Counted from the first letter of the stretch, positions 9,841 through 21,011 are shown. The stretch: 64,000 nt of DNA from Semisulcospira habei (GCA_036245525.1 BTPG01000005.1:114074466-114138465), one strand, 5' to 3'. Notes: a model not told the origin generated them from the sequence alone. Made by a program: numbers and translations.

Positions 9841-10644
9841 ACATGACAGAAACATGAAACATAAAACTTGTTTGAAGTACTTGCAGTAGGTATGACAGTT
9901 CCAAATGCCGAAACAAAAATTAACATTTGAAGTAAAGCAAATATGATATTTAGGCGAATAATGTGTATTATGTAAAATAAATTATATTTGCAAAACAACA
10001 AGGTCAGTAAAAACATAAAGATGTGACCAGCTGTTCTTTTTTAAGTCCCTTTTGTTTATAGAAGGGACTTTTTAGGATGGGTCGCAGTATGGCAAATTTA
10101 ATAGCATGTCCATGATGTCAAAGGTGGGCAAATCTAATCCTCTGACAATACGTGTACATATGTATGTAGACACGAGAATCTCAAATTAGGAGATATTTCA
10201 ACACCAGGATCAGGTCAAAGACAAAAGGTAGAGACCTGTGACAGGGAGGATAGCTCTCATATAGAAGGGATTGTGTGGGTTATGGTTCATCCAATCTTGT
10301 TTAATGGTGAGCTGATGTAAGACGATTTAAAGCATCAAACTATGGTAGGAATATATTGTATTTACATCTGAATAAAAAGGTAAGATTTTTCCATAACACA
10401 ACTGACAGTTTCGTAACACAACTAACAGTCTCATAACACGACTGGCAGTCATCTTGTCATTCGTGTTGCAATTTACATCTGGTTCAATTCATCACAATAA
10501 AGATATCTTATTGTTTCACAGTTTGCAAGCTGTTTAGCTTTAGGTAAAGCTTGCAACGTCACCATTAGAAAATAACACAATGAGCATACCCACAGCTCTC
10601 CGAGTCTTTGGTAGCACAATTAACATCAGCTGTTAGTCCTAAGT

Positions 10645-11271
10645 GGTATGGGCATGTCACGCGTTCAGCAGGGCTTGACAAAACAATCCTGCAAGGCACT
10701 GTGCAAGGAGGACGAAGGAGAGGAAGACAGAGAAAAAGATGGGAGGACAATATCTCAGAGTGGCAGGACTGAGGCTAAGAATGGCAGAGAACAGAGAGGA
10801 ATGGAGGGAGCTGGTTGCCAAGGCGTCAGTGGTGCCCCAACGGTCGGAAATGATTGATTGATTGTACATTGCTTAACGTCCCGACAGCAACAAGGCTTTC
10901 TCAGGACGTGCCTGCACTGCTTGTGAAAAAAAAAAATAAACAGAACATTGAATGTATGTCGCCAGCGGTCAAATACATTAAATAAACCTAACACATGGGC
11001 CTAAATAAAGCTAAGACCATTAGCAACACACATCCAATATCAAGAGCTACAGGCAGTGCAGACAGTAGGGAGAGTTTTAAAAGGCAAATACAGGTGAATG
11101 GACCAAGGGTAGACAGAAACACATGCCCCAGAATAGAGAGAAAAACTCACCCTGTGGGCTGACCAGGTGACCCTGGGAACTAAAAAGTACCTAACCCCAC
11201 CCAAGTCCCCCAGGGCACACCCGGTTGGGGGTACGGTCGGAAAGACTACGGGATGTAGATAGATAGATATA
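10645..11271 (+). pseudogene. RTE-like LINE 3' end, 5'-truncated, with SINE inside
   Basis: The C-terminal tail of a non-LTR retrotransposon protein (GHVTRSAGLDKTILQGTV, then a basic RRRGRQRKRWEDNI block, EWRELVAKASVVPQR) reads on the plus strand, with one frameshift near 10768. The SINE at 10851-11232 splits it. Coding sequence resumes as ERLRDVDR and stop, followed by a (GATA)n tail. A 13-bp duplication GTTAGTCCTAAGT flanks the insert (10632-10644, 11272-11284). The motif style fits RTE-like elements; the clade is not certain. Confidence 0.75.
10851..11232 (-). mobile_element. 380-bp SINE-like retroposon, copy 2
   Basis: Flanked by an 11-bp duplication ACGGTCGGAAA (10840-10850, 11233-11243). 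Sits inside the RTE-like LINE 3' end and is therefore younger than it. Confidence 0.88.
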
Positions 11272-11623
11272 GTTAGTCCTAAGTCGTATTACCATAATTA
11301 TTACTTACGGCTAAAAAACAAGCAAGTAAATCCAACCGTATTTCTTCTTCTTCTTCATTTTCTTTTTGTGGGAATATTCTCCCCGGATTGAAGTGGTCCA
11401 CCATGCACTTCGTGGCTCATGTGCGATAGCAAAAGTAAGTCTATGAAATGGGTCAGTGGTCGTCTGTCCGTCGTAATCTTTAATGATGGTATTTTCCATT
11501 CAAGACACAGACTTCAAACTTGACCTAGGCCAGACCTTTCTAAACGTACCAATTCTAGTGACCTTTCTCAAAGGTCAGGGTCACAGGGGATCAGGAAATG
11601 CGTCAAAACTAGCAATATTTTGA

Positions 11624-12408
11624 TTAATTGATTGATTGTTCATTGCTTAACGTCCCGACAGCATCAAGACTTTCTCAGGACGTGCCTGCACTGCTTGTGA
11701 AAAAAAAACCAACTAAACAGAATATTGAATGTATGTCGCCAGCCGGTCCAATACGTTAAATAAACCTACGATATGGGGCCTAAATAAAAGACTATTTAGC
11801 AACACACATCCAATATCAAGAGCTACAGGCAGCGCAGACAGTAGGGAGAGTTTTAAAAAGGGCAAGACAGGTGAATGGACCAAGGGTAGACAGAAACACA
11901 TGCCCCTCAATAAAGGGGAAAACCCACCCTGTGGGGCTGACCAGGGTGAGCCTGGGAACTAAATTGATTGTACATTGCTTAACGTCCCGACAGCAACAAG
12001 GCTTTCTCAGGACGTGCCTGCACTGCTTGTGAAAAAATAAAAAAGAAACAGAACATTGAATGTATGTCGCCAGCCGGTCAAATACGTTAAATAAACCTAA
12101 CATAAATAAGGCCTAAATAAAGCTAAGACCATTTAGCAACACACATCCAATATCAAGAGCTACAGGCAGTGCAGACAGTAGGGAGAGTTTTAAAAAGGCA
12201 AATACAGGTGAATGGACAAAGGGTAGACAGAAACACATGCCCCAGAATAGAGAGAAAAACCCACCCTGTGGGGCTGACCAGGGTGACCCTGGGAACTAAA
12301 AAAATACCTAACCCCACCCAAGTCCCCCAGGGCAGACCCGGGTGGGGTCCTGGGAACTAAAAAGTAGTTCACCCCGCCCAAGTCCCCCAGGGCAGACCCG
12401 GGTGGGGG
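11624..12408 (-). mobile_element. 380-bp SINE-like retroposon, copy 3 (host of copy 4)
   Basis: Flanked by a 15-bp duplication CTAGCAATATTTTGA (11609-11623, 12409-12423). Interrupted at 11963 by copy 4. Confidence 0.9.
11964..12348 (-). mobile_element. 380-bp SINE-like retroposon, copy 4 (nested)
   Basis: Inserted in copy 3, duplicating CCTGGGAACTAAA (11951-11963, 12349-12361). A clean retroposon-in-retroposon insertion in the same orientation. Confidence 0.9.
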
Positions 12409-12842
12409 CTAGCAATATTTTGACAAAAGACCTTTTTCCCTCAAATACTATTCACAACCCGAAGCCCAAACTTAGTACAAAGACACCTGATGGTAAGAGC
12501 TTCCTATGCATACTAATTTGGATGACCCTTCGGAAAGGTCAAGGTAAAAGAGAGGTATGTCAAAAGGGCTTGGGAAGTTCCCCGCGTTGCCTAGGAGCGT
12601 CGGCGCGGCAGCCGCCATCTTGAGAAGACACGCTGACCTGGCGATGGACTTCAGATAGTAGCAAAGTAGTGTTTCAACATGTTTTTCTTCATGTCTCTTC
12701 CTCTTTGGAAACAAACAAAAACAGATTCTGGTTAGCGGTTTCCTACAGTGATGGCAAGACTTGCTGTTATTGCCTATAGCACGTCAGGACTTTCCTGACA
12801 ATGTCCTGACAGTGATTTCCCGATGAGCGCATGAGTCACTGG

Positions 12843-13229
12843 TTGGTTGTACATTGCTTAACGTCCCGACAGCAACAATACTTTCTCAGGACGTGCCTGC
12901 ACTGCTTGTGAAAAACAAACAAACAAACAACATCATATTGAATGCATGTCACCAGCCGGTCTAATGCCAAATAAACCTAAAACCATTTAGCAACACACAT
13001 CCAATATCAAGAGCTACAGGCAGCCCAGACAGTAGGGAGAGTTTAAAACAGGAAAATACAGGTGAATGGACCAAGGGTAGACCACATGCTCCAGATTAGA
13101 GGGGAAAACCCACCCTGTGGGGCTGACCAGGGCGACCCTGTGGGGCTGAACAGGGCGACCCTGGGATCTAAAAAGTAGTTAATCCCACCCAAGTCCCCCA
13201 GGGCAGACCCGGGTAGGGGGGGGGGGGGA
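12843..13229 (-). mobile_element. 380-bp SINE-like retroposon, copy 5
   Basis: More diverged than its neighbours, with an internal duplication of the GACCCTGTGGGGCTGA segment near 13120-13160. It ends in a G run into which copy 6 appears to have inserted. Confidence 0.8.
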
Positions 13230-13609
13230 TTGGACTGGATTGTACATTGCTTAACGTCCCGACAGCAACAAGGCTTTCTCAGGACGTGCCTGCACTGCTT
13301 GTGAAAAACAACAACAACAGAACATTGAATGTATGTCGCCAGCCGGTCAAATACGTTAAATAAACCTAACACATGGGGCTAAATAAAGCTAAGACCATTT
13401 AGCAACACACATCCAATATCAAGAGCTACAGGCAGTGCAGACAGTAGGGAGAGTTTTAAAAAGGCAAATACAGGTGAATGGACCTCGGGTAGACAGAAAT
13501 ACATGCCCCAGAATAGAGAGAAAAACCCACCCTGGGAACTAAAAAATACCTAACCCCACCCAAGTCCCCCAGGGCAGACCCGGGTGGGGTGGGTGGGTGG
13601 GGGGTGGGG
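13230..13609 (-). mobile_element. 380-bp SINE-like retroposon, copy 6
   Basis: Abuts copy 5 head to tail. The G-rich junctions at 13215-13229 and 13587-13609 make the target duplication ambiguous. Confidence 0.8.
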
Positions 13610-14100
13610 GCAAGAGTTGCGTAGCGTGATGACGTCAGCTTCCCAAGCCCTATAGTTATGTGGATTCATATAAAAATGTTTCCAACAAATTTTGAATAAT
13701 GTGGTTTTCAGACCGACTTTCTGTCGTCGGAATTTTCGTGCAAAATTGGAAAACGGTCATAGTTCAAGGGGGACCTAAATAGGAGCTACTATAGGGGTTA
13801 GTCAATGAACATCCATAAGTAACATAAGCCATTTCATGCAGCTGACATGACTTGGGTGTAACGTGTGTTGAGTTCGTTGTTCCCACACATGTTTGTGTTG
13901 AACAGCCTCATATGAAATAGTCAACATTCCAGCCGGGGTATTTTAGCAAAGCCAAACGCATTCTGTCATAACAGACACTTTTCCTTTGCCTCTATCATAC
14001 TTCTTTTTCCGGCAAGTATCTTTATTTGACCTTTTGATGATATTTCAACTAGTTAATTGATTTACTGTATATTAAAATCAGACAGATCTATACAGTTCAA
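13610..14100. other. No gene recognised
   Basis: Unique-looking AT-moderate sequence with no coding frame. CATAGTTCAAGGGGGACC near 13755 resembles one P3 arm; I would not call it. Confidence 0.5.
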
Positions 14101-14124
14101 CGTAGGCTGAGGGGCAGCGATTTT

Positions 14125-14620
14125 TTTTTTTTGCACAGTGTAGTCCCATATTATTCTTCACACCTAGGCCATCTCAGCGCAACCGCAACCATTCCTGCAC
14201 ATCGTAGTCCCAGCATCAGGCAGCCTTTTCAGCTCGAAAGAGACTAAAATTCCCTAATTTAAACACAGAATACCACTTGTACAACCCTCAAGAATGTTGA
14301 CAAGTGCATTTAGTGTAGTGTGAACGCTGTTTTGCAGCACAATCTGTCCCAAACGAATCGGACACGTTATCGATCAAATTATGCCCACCAAAAGGTCACC
14401 GATTTCTTTAATGATTACAATTTCCCGCCAGATTTCGAATTCTGCAAAGAGCAGGTGTGCCAATCTATGTGCAGCTAGCAGATGTTTGAAATGAACAACG
14501 TCGACTTATATTTTGTCAGATACAAGCATAAATTGCAGCCTAGTGGGTCTTTTGGGGACGTAGTCCCGCCTTCCACACCTTAGTCCTGTCTACATACCCT
14601 GGTATCGGACTGCGCGTATG
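14125..14620 (-). repeat. Dispersed repeat, inverted partner of 9345-9840
   Basis: Reverse-complement copy of the 9345-9840 repeat, with a T12 run at its low-coordinate end. The two copies are about 4.3 kb apart in opposite orientation. Confidence 0.65.
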
Positions 14621-15003
14621 ATAAAGTTATCGACGTCAGTCCCATTCGGCTTACTCCCTCCGGTAATCACCAATCGCCGTCTCTGAAGTATAATCAGTCG
14701 AAAGGCCAGGTAAACGCTGGTCGCACACAAAGGCCATGTAGTCAAGGAGTCAACCTTAGCACAACGAGACAGGCACTCACATCAGTAAAGGAAAAGTCAG
14801 CTAGTCGCAGCAAATACAGGTAGAAATCGCATGGTTCGAAGTCAGTGATGTACGTGTCAATGATCTAAATCAATTTTTAAACTGCATTCAGGGCTCCAGA
14901 TTTTAAAAATTTTTTTATTTATTTATGTTATTATTACTTTTTATATTATTTTTATTAGTATTATATTTATTATTATTATTATTAATTTTCTTTTCGGGAG
15001 GGG

Positions 15004-15141
15004 GGTCAAGGTACATGTAGTAACAGGTTTCTTAAATATGAAATCTTTCTTTTTTTGTTAGTGTAACCCAACCCATCCCTATCTCTCTCTCCCTCCCCCG
15101 ATTTCATATTTAAGAAACCTGTTACTACAAATACCTTGACC
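15004..15141. repeat. Inverted repeat, 42-bp arms, 54-base spacer
   Basis: Arms 15005-15046 and about 15100-15141 match with three differences (GTAGTAACAGGTTTCTTAAA and complement). The spacer is pyrimidine-rich. Unlike the other palindromes here, the arms are AT-rich and well separated. Confidence 0.8.
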
Positions 15142-15260
15142 AGATTTCACAATCAGTTGAATTGGTTCAGTTCCTGATTTTCCGGCAGACACTGTACCCG
15201 GAATTTATTTCTCTTTAAGAAAACGGTTTATTTGTACTTCTAAACAATGAACCGTGAAGC

Positions 15261-15370
15261 TGTTTGGTAGCGCATTTTGTGAGGTTATTTTGTGAGGCGA
15301 TTCCAGCAGGAATCAAATCGAAAAAAAAAAAAAAAAAAAAAAAAAACCCGCTACTAACAGCCAAAGGGTC
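15261..15370. mobile_element. P2 palindrome interrupted by poly-A
   Basis: GGTAGCGCATTTTGTGAGG ... GATTCCAGCAGGAATCA, then A27 (15319-15345), then CGCTACTAACAGCCAAAGGG. The A run sits where the right arm normally reads CGACAAAAAGCG, so the short A tract has expanded. Confidence 0.65.
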
Positions 15371-15474
15371 AGTCACTCCAGGTGATTCCTGCAGAAATCA
15401 CCTCGACAAAAGCACTACGGAAAGCCTGACAAAATCACCGGCAAAAGGCGCTTTACCGACACCTAAATGATAAA

Positions 15475-15557
15475 CCCTCTGGCTGTCGGTAGCGCTTTCT
15501 GTCGCGATGATTCCGACAGTAATCATCGCGACAAAAAGCGCTACCGACAGCCAGAGG
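15475..15557. mobile_element. P2 palindrome, near perfect
   Basis: Arms CCCTCTGGCTGTCGGTAGCG and complement. The left edge is TAAA instead of TTAA. Inner arms carry the GTCGCGATGATT variant on both sides. Confidence 0.8.
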
Positions 15558-15693
15558 TTTCTAGTCTTGCATTAATTATTGCACCGGACAGGCAGCGCAA
15601 AGTGCAACGAACCAATTGGTGTCTCTACCCACCGGTGCAAAACCTGGTCTTCAGTGGACGTGGCCTTGTGAGTTTGTTATTTTACGTAGGTGT

Positions 15694-15756
15694 CACACTG
15701 GTTGTCTCCCTCGATTCGCTGCTGCTGTTCAACGGCAGCGAATCGAGGAAGACAAC

Positions 15757-15764
<8 letters not shown>
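15694..15764. mobile_element. P5 palindrome
   Basis: Arms CACACTGGTTGTCTCCCTCG and complement around a loop of about 15 bases. The terminal CAGTGTG runs straight into the (TG)n tract. Confidence 0.8.

Positions 15765-15817
<53 letters not shown>
15761..15817. repeat. (TG)n microsatellite
   Basis: About 28 TG units with one interruption (GGTG). It begins inside the terminal CAGTGTG of the P5 element. Confidence 0.95.
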
Positions 15818-15821
<4 letters not shown>

Positions 15822-16043
15822 ACAGGTAAGACAGGTGAACAGGAAAACAAACACCGCCAACGTCTGGGCAGCGATGGGGGAGGTCGGATGGTCGAGGATT
15901 TATCGTCCACTACACGCAATCGGTCTACACCAGCGTTCCAGTCCACGCACGTGCGAGAGGGGCAGATCCTCATAAGCCCACGCGGCCACATACACCACCA
16001 CCTTCCCCCCCCCCCCTCCACCGATTTTGTGTGTTGTTGCCAT

Positions 16044-16306
16044 TTTTGGGTTACTCTTGAAGAAGGTTTCACATCTACCTACCGTCCACTCCTATCTATT
16101 ACCGAAATTGAAAATTTGCTTTGATTCAACATGATGAATTATTACTTCTTGTGTACCGTGCTAAATACTGTGGTGTTCTTTTTCGCCGGGGCCCTCCCGT
16201 TTTTCCCCGAGGTAGTCCTCAACTTGAAGGTGATATAAAGTTTGCCTTCGAGTTGGTGTTTAGCAGGCTTTGTGTATTAGACACTCAGCCTACTTCGTGC
16301 CCAAGG
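16044..16306 (+). repeat. Dispersed repeat, inverted partner of 5268-5528
   Basis: Plus-strand copy of the 260-bp repeat. After it the sequence is a short CA tract, where the other copy has a GA tract. Confidence 0.75.
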
Positions 16307-16599
16307 CACACACACACAGACATAGTTTAGACAAGTCAGACTTTGGTTGTCAATTTGCATTCAGCAGAAAAGGCTATATTCTCTGTTACAATACACTATC
16401 AAATGATCATACAGATAAATACATATACGTGTTTTTCTGTGAGAGGGAGACAGGATTTTGCACGATAGCTCAACAGTTTAAAAAATCAGTATCATGGAAA
16501 AGACACACCGGCACACACTGTCACAACAAATTTCAAAGAGGAGAGAGCGAAATGAGTTAATTTATTTTAAAAAAAAAACCATACAGATGATGCAGTTTT

Positions 16600-17485
16600 T
16601 GGCTCACGTGTGAAGCAAATGTGAGTATGTTTTGGGCCAGTGGTCGTCCGTCCGTCGTCTGTCGTCCGTCCGTGGTAAACTTTAACGTTGCCATTTTCTC
16701 AGAGACTATTCAAGCCACATTCCTCAAACTTGGCCCAAGGATACTTTGTGGTAAGACCTTTCTAAACATACCAATTTGAGTGACCTCTCACAAAGGTCAA
16801 GGTCACAGGGGATCAGGAAATAGGACAAAAATATCTATATTTTGATATAATTTATTTTTTATTAAATACTATTCACAACTTCAAACCCAAACTTTGTACT
16901 AGCATACCTGATGGTAAGACCTTTCTATATGTACTAATTTGGTTGATCCCTCGGAAAAGTCAAGGGTCACAATAGCTCAGGAAATAGGTGAAAAATAGCC
17001 ATATTTTGACAGAAGGTTTTTTTCTCAAATACTATTCACAACTTCAAACCCAAACTTGGTTCAGAGATACCTGATGGTAAGACCTATCTATGCATACTAA
17101 TTTGGATGACCCCTCGGAAAGGTCAAGGGTCACAGGGGCTCAGGAAATAGGTGAAAAATAGCCATATTTTGACAAATATGTTTTTTCACAAATACTATTC
17201 ACAACTTTAAACCCAAACTTGCTAAAGAGATATCTGGTGTTAAGACCTATCTATGCATACTAATTTGGATGACCCCTTGGAACGGTCAAGGATCACAAGA
17301 GGCTGGCAAATGTGTGTAAAATGCTAATTTTTGATAAAATTGTAGGTATTCCCAAGTCTTTGCAAAATTTTCAACCAAATTTGATACAAAGATAGCTGAT
17401 GATAAGACCTTCCTATGCATACTAATTTAGTCGACTCATCACAAAGGTCAAGGGTCACATGGGGTTGACAGATGTGTGAAAAATG
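16600..17485 (+). repeat. Degenerate 160-bp tandem repeat, five units
   Basis: Units with GGTAAGACCTTTCTA...ACTAATTTGG...GGTCAAGGGTCACA start near 16753, 16913, 17074, 17240 and 17401, period about 160 bp. A leader with repeated CCGTCCGT precedes them. A related copy lies at 11390-12560. No coding frame persists. Confidence 0.8.
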
Positions 17486-17810
17486 CTAACATTTTCAGAA
17501 AACGTGGATTTTGCTGCTGCAGAAGCCAGCCCTTGTCACAAAGGTCACACATATGTAAATCGGTCATACACGCGAGCCATAATGGCTTTGCCTTTCTTGT
17601 TTTTAAAATAAATTTGCGGACCCTCTATTATGCTCAGATGGGGGTCTGTGTACCCTCTAAAATTTATACCTGGGGGTCTACAGACCCTTTAACCTGTTGT
17701 GGAAACAGAAGCCCTGGTTGGTGTGTGCGAGCGTGTTTGCATCATACTCTTACATGTTTGGCTGCAGCAGAAGTAACTCACCAAACAAGACCTGCACTTA
17801 ACATTTCCAA

Positions 17811-17876
17811 AACACAGATACTCATGAGAACCTGTAGCCACAGGCTGCAGGGGTTCATGCGAATCTATGCCTCTTG
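17811..17876. mobile_element. P1 palindrome, diverged
   Basis: ACACAGATACTCATGAGAACC and GGTTCATGCGAATCTATGCC pair with mismatches around a CACAGGCTG centre. Confidence 0.55.
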
Positions 17877-17883
17877 ATAATTT

Positions 17884-17946
17884 CCGTTTACATCCCCCGC
17901 CATGAGATGGCCTTAGTTGCCTGCTCGGCGTTAAACCCAAATAACT
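17884..17946 (+). mobile_element. SINE tail fragment
   Basis: GATGGCCTTAGTTGCCTGCT then CGGCGTTAAACCCAAATAAC, the 3' end typical of molluscan tRNA-derived SINEs. The head is absent. Confidence 0.65.
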
Positions 17947-18054
17947 AACTCCATTTACATCCCCACATGGCGGAGGTGATGTGAGTCTAACCCTTACTAT
18001 CACTATATCACTGCTGGATAACTCATCTCAGGCACCCAGATATCCAACAGGTCA

Positions 18055-18120
18055 GCAAGAGGCACAGATCCTCATGAGCCCCCGCAACTGCGGGGGCTCA
18101 TAAGGATCTTTGCCTCTTGC
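18055..18120. mobile_element. P1 palindrome
   Basis: GCAAGAGGCACAGATCCTCA ... CTTTGCCTCTTGC, arms almost perfect. A right carrier end CCTGGCAGCGAATGGGTTAA follows at about 18150-18169. Confidence 0.8.
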
Positions 18121-18613
18121 CACTGTTCGGAAGTCATCTCCCCACTGTCCTGGCAGCGAATGGGTTAAGTCCATGACACATGAGCTACGCTGCACGCTCG
18201 GTTGGTCAAGCAATAACTACCATCATCCTAACAAGCAAATCAATACACTACAGATGGTGAAGCTGCGTCCGGGTTTGTTGCCAGAGATCCAGCGTCACAA
18301 CAAACCATTATGGTTACAGCTGATTATTGGGGGGTGCTGGGTGGGGGGAAAACCTTTAATTGTGTACGTCTGTCTGTGATTTTAGAACCTACGACCCCAT
18401 ACTGTAAGGTCCATATCAAAAGACGTACAGTAATGCTCTTGGATGAAACATGTCCCACACAGACAACACATTTAGCTATGCGGTCACTGCACGTGCGGCG
18501 CTTGTAACACGGGAGGACTGCGGACAGCTTCCACAAACTACAGCCTTGGGTTAAATAAAACTGAAAACAAAAAACAACCTTCTAATGCCAACACCGCCCA
18601 CATACAAGACTCA

Positions 18614-18672
18614 CTTGAAAGAACCATGAGCCCCCGCGGATGCGGGGGCTCATGAGGTTCTTTGCCTCTTGC
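18614..18672. mobile_element. P1 palindrome, AGAACC variant
   Basis: Inner arms AGAACCATGAGCCCCCGCGG and the matching complement GGTTCT carry the same change from the common GATCCTC. The left outer arm is eroded. Confidence 0.7.
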
Positions 18673-18769
18673 TGAAGCTATTCATATCCGTGTCAAGTTC
18701 CTTGGATTTAGGGGATTATTCTGCGTTGAATTTGCCCTACTTTCAAAGACATAGGTACTTTTGGCGTAC

Positions 18770-18770
<1 letters not shown>

Positions 18771-18848
<78 letters not shown>

Positions 18849-18862
18849 GAGTGAGAGTGAGA

Positions 18863-18895
<33 letters not shown>
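18771..18895. repeat. (GA)n microsatellite
   Basis: About 60 GA units with four GAGAGTGA interruptions near 18840-18870. It yields spurious Glu/Arg- and Leu/Ser-rich frames. Confidence 0.95.
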
Positions 18896-18899
<4 letters not shown>

Positions 18900-19385
18900 C
18901 ATGGCAACATATTATGAAGATTGTACGCAATTCAAGGCATACACCTAATTCCGTATCACCAGCGACCATTTTTAAACGCTTCAAAACAACCCAATCAGTC
19001 AGTCAATGATGTGTGGTGGGCAGCTAAAAATATGCCCTGTACTAAGCTTTGAAAGCAGGATAAAAAAAAGAAACAACTGTTGTCCACAGACACGCCGGAG
19101 CAGAACCAACTAAACGCATTAGCGGACGGGTTCCCGAAACAAAAGGTTGCTAGGCGATGCCGACTCTGGTACCCGGTCTTCACATAGTAGATCTAATAAC
19201 AGCCTATAGCTACACATCAAATTTATTACCCCCTGTCGTACAGTACACGCTTCTGCTACCATTATATTGAATTAATGCCAAACTCCCATGAATCCCGCAT
19301 GTTTTGCCACTGTGGTTGTGCGGACTTAATAAAATTATGTATCGCGTATGTGATTTGCACCTTACGACTCTAGCCCGCAGAGGCC

Positions 19386-19567
19386 AGTTGTATGAGTGAG
19401 CTTAGTCCTGCGCAAGCCACTAAGCAAGGTGCTCCGCTGTAACGGAGCACCTTGCTTAATGGCTGGCGCAGGACTAAGCGCACTCATGCCGCAGTTGGCG
19501 CGCCCCTACAACGGAGCACCTTGCTTTGTGGCTGGCGCAGGACTAAGCTCACTCATGCTACTGGCCC
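19386..19567. mobile_element. P4 palindrome with duplicated right arm
   Basis: Left arm (GTGAGCTTAGTCCTGCGC...) 19394-19435, right arm 19441-19489, then a second right arm (CGGAGCACCTTGCTTTGTGG...) 19513-19559, separated by CCGCAGTTGGCGCGCCCC. Confidence 0.75.
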
Positions 19568-19749
19568 CAGGTCCAAATTCAGTAAAGACGAGCACACACA
19601 AAGCTAAGCTAATCTGGCACTGCCCTGCTGGACCTACCACATCTGATCCAACTCAGTCCTGCGCCGACTTATCGACAGAGTTCAGAAGACCATGCTACCT
19701 GCAGATGCGCACTGCTGATTAATTTTAAATTCGGATGAGTAAAACCGGT

Positions 19750-19995
19750 ATCATGAAAGGTATCAGAAGTATCCGAAGAATCATCATGAAAGATTACCTA
19801 AAGCAAAGCGCAGAGAAAAAACGCTGGGGCCAGTTGCATGAGTGAGTGCCTGCACACGTTATCATGAAAGGTATCAGAAGTATCCGAAGAATCATGAAAG
19901 ATTACCTAAAGCAAAGCGCAGAGAAAGAACGCTGGGGCCAGTTGCATGAGTGAGTGCCTGCACAGGACTAAGCTCACTCACTCATGCAACTGTCC
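19750..19995. repeat. 111-bp tandem duplication carrying one P4 arm
   Basis: ATCATGAAAGGTATCAGAAG starts at 19750 and 19861. Each copy includes flanking sequence plus GGGGCCAGTTGCATGAGTGA, one P4 end. Only the second is followed by the right arm (ACTAAGCTCACTCACTCATG). Confidence 0.85.
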
Positions 19996-20465
19996 CCTGG
20001 ACCCTATGCGGTCGTATGCTACAGATGAGTTGCACGACCCGTGTTCGTTACATTGAGACAGGAAATCGCCTGTGTAAGGCAGAGGATTTGTCAGGTTGGT
20101 GGTAATTAGGTACTGCAACCTCTCCCCCCCCCCCCCTTTTCCGAATCTTCCCCTCCCTCAGGCTCTCTCTCTTCCCCCCCCCCCCCTCCCCCCTCTCAGG
20201 TCCCAACTCGGTCCCGCTACCAAGATGCCCTCTTTCATTTGAGGTAACTCGGCGGCATCCTCTGTACGCGGTAAATAATTAGACACAACCCGCTGTTAAT
20301 CTTTTTCACCGGAAGCCGTTGAATCGCATGTCCTTGCAGAGGTACATGAAACTCTATGTCTCCTCAGTGCAGACCTCTGGTCGAGTCTCCGTCATAACTC
20401 TGTAAGACGAAGTGATCTCAGTGTAGGGTTTTTGCAGACCATCGCTCAACTGACCCACACCATCT

Positions 20466-20532
20466 GCAAGAGGCGTAGATTCTCATGAGCCCCTGCAGGA
20501 TGCAGGGGCTCATGAGAATCTATGCCTCTTGC
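20466..20532. mobile_element. P1 palindrome, GATTCTC variant
   Basis: Arms differ at one base only. Both carry the T/A variant GATTCTC / GAGAATC instead of GATCCTC / GAGGATC. Confidence 0.85.
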
Positions 20533-20741
20533 ATGTGAAATAGGCCCTTCTTTGCTAACTGAGATCGGCTACTGTTTGTATCCTCGGACTGAGGCAAATC
20601 ACCCCCTGGTTTACGTCTGCGAGTGGTTGGCGTAATTACCGCTCGTGGACCCAGTCTGTGGTGGCTCGGGGCGATTCCTACATACTGCGGACTGCAGCAA
20701 ATAACGCCGCAATCTCGTCAGGCGGCTGTAGCCTAATTTGT

Positions 20742-20812
20742 GGGCTGGTCTGTGATCAGTTTTGGACCTTATGGTCTGAAAGCCGTAAGGTCCAAATTTA
20801 CAGACCAGCTCC
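20742..20812. mobile_element. P6 palindrome
   Basis: GGCTGGTCTGTGATCAGTTT ... and complement TCCAAATTTACAGACCAGC around GGTCTGAAAGCC. A small insertion (CAG) sits in the left arm. Confidence 0.75.
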
Positions 20813-21011
20813 CAGTTTATTAATCTATCCGTGACTACGCATACCCCACGCTTACGCTTACGCTTGTAGTCTGTCCCGTCCTACACCACACACACACTCG
20901 CCCCACCCTCCCCCTGGCTTTTCCTACACTGAGACGCATATACAAGACATCCGCTAAACGGAATAGACAGTCCCAAAATCCCTCGCCAGACTCTCTTCAG
21001 GTCGTTCTCTC

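Larger units (their letters stand above)
11390..12560 (+). repeat. Dispersed 160-bp-unit repeat, split by SINEs
   Basis: Shares with 16600-17485 the GTGGTCGTCTGTCCGTCG segment and the units GACCTTTCTAAACGTACCAA and ACTATTCACAAC...CTGATGGTAAGA. Without the SINE block 11624-12408 the repeat is continuous. Confidence 0.75.
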
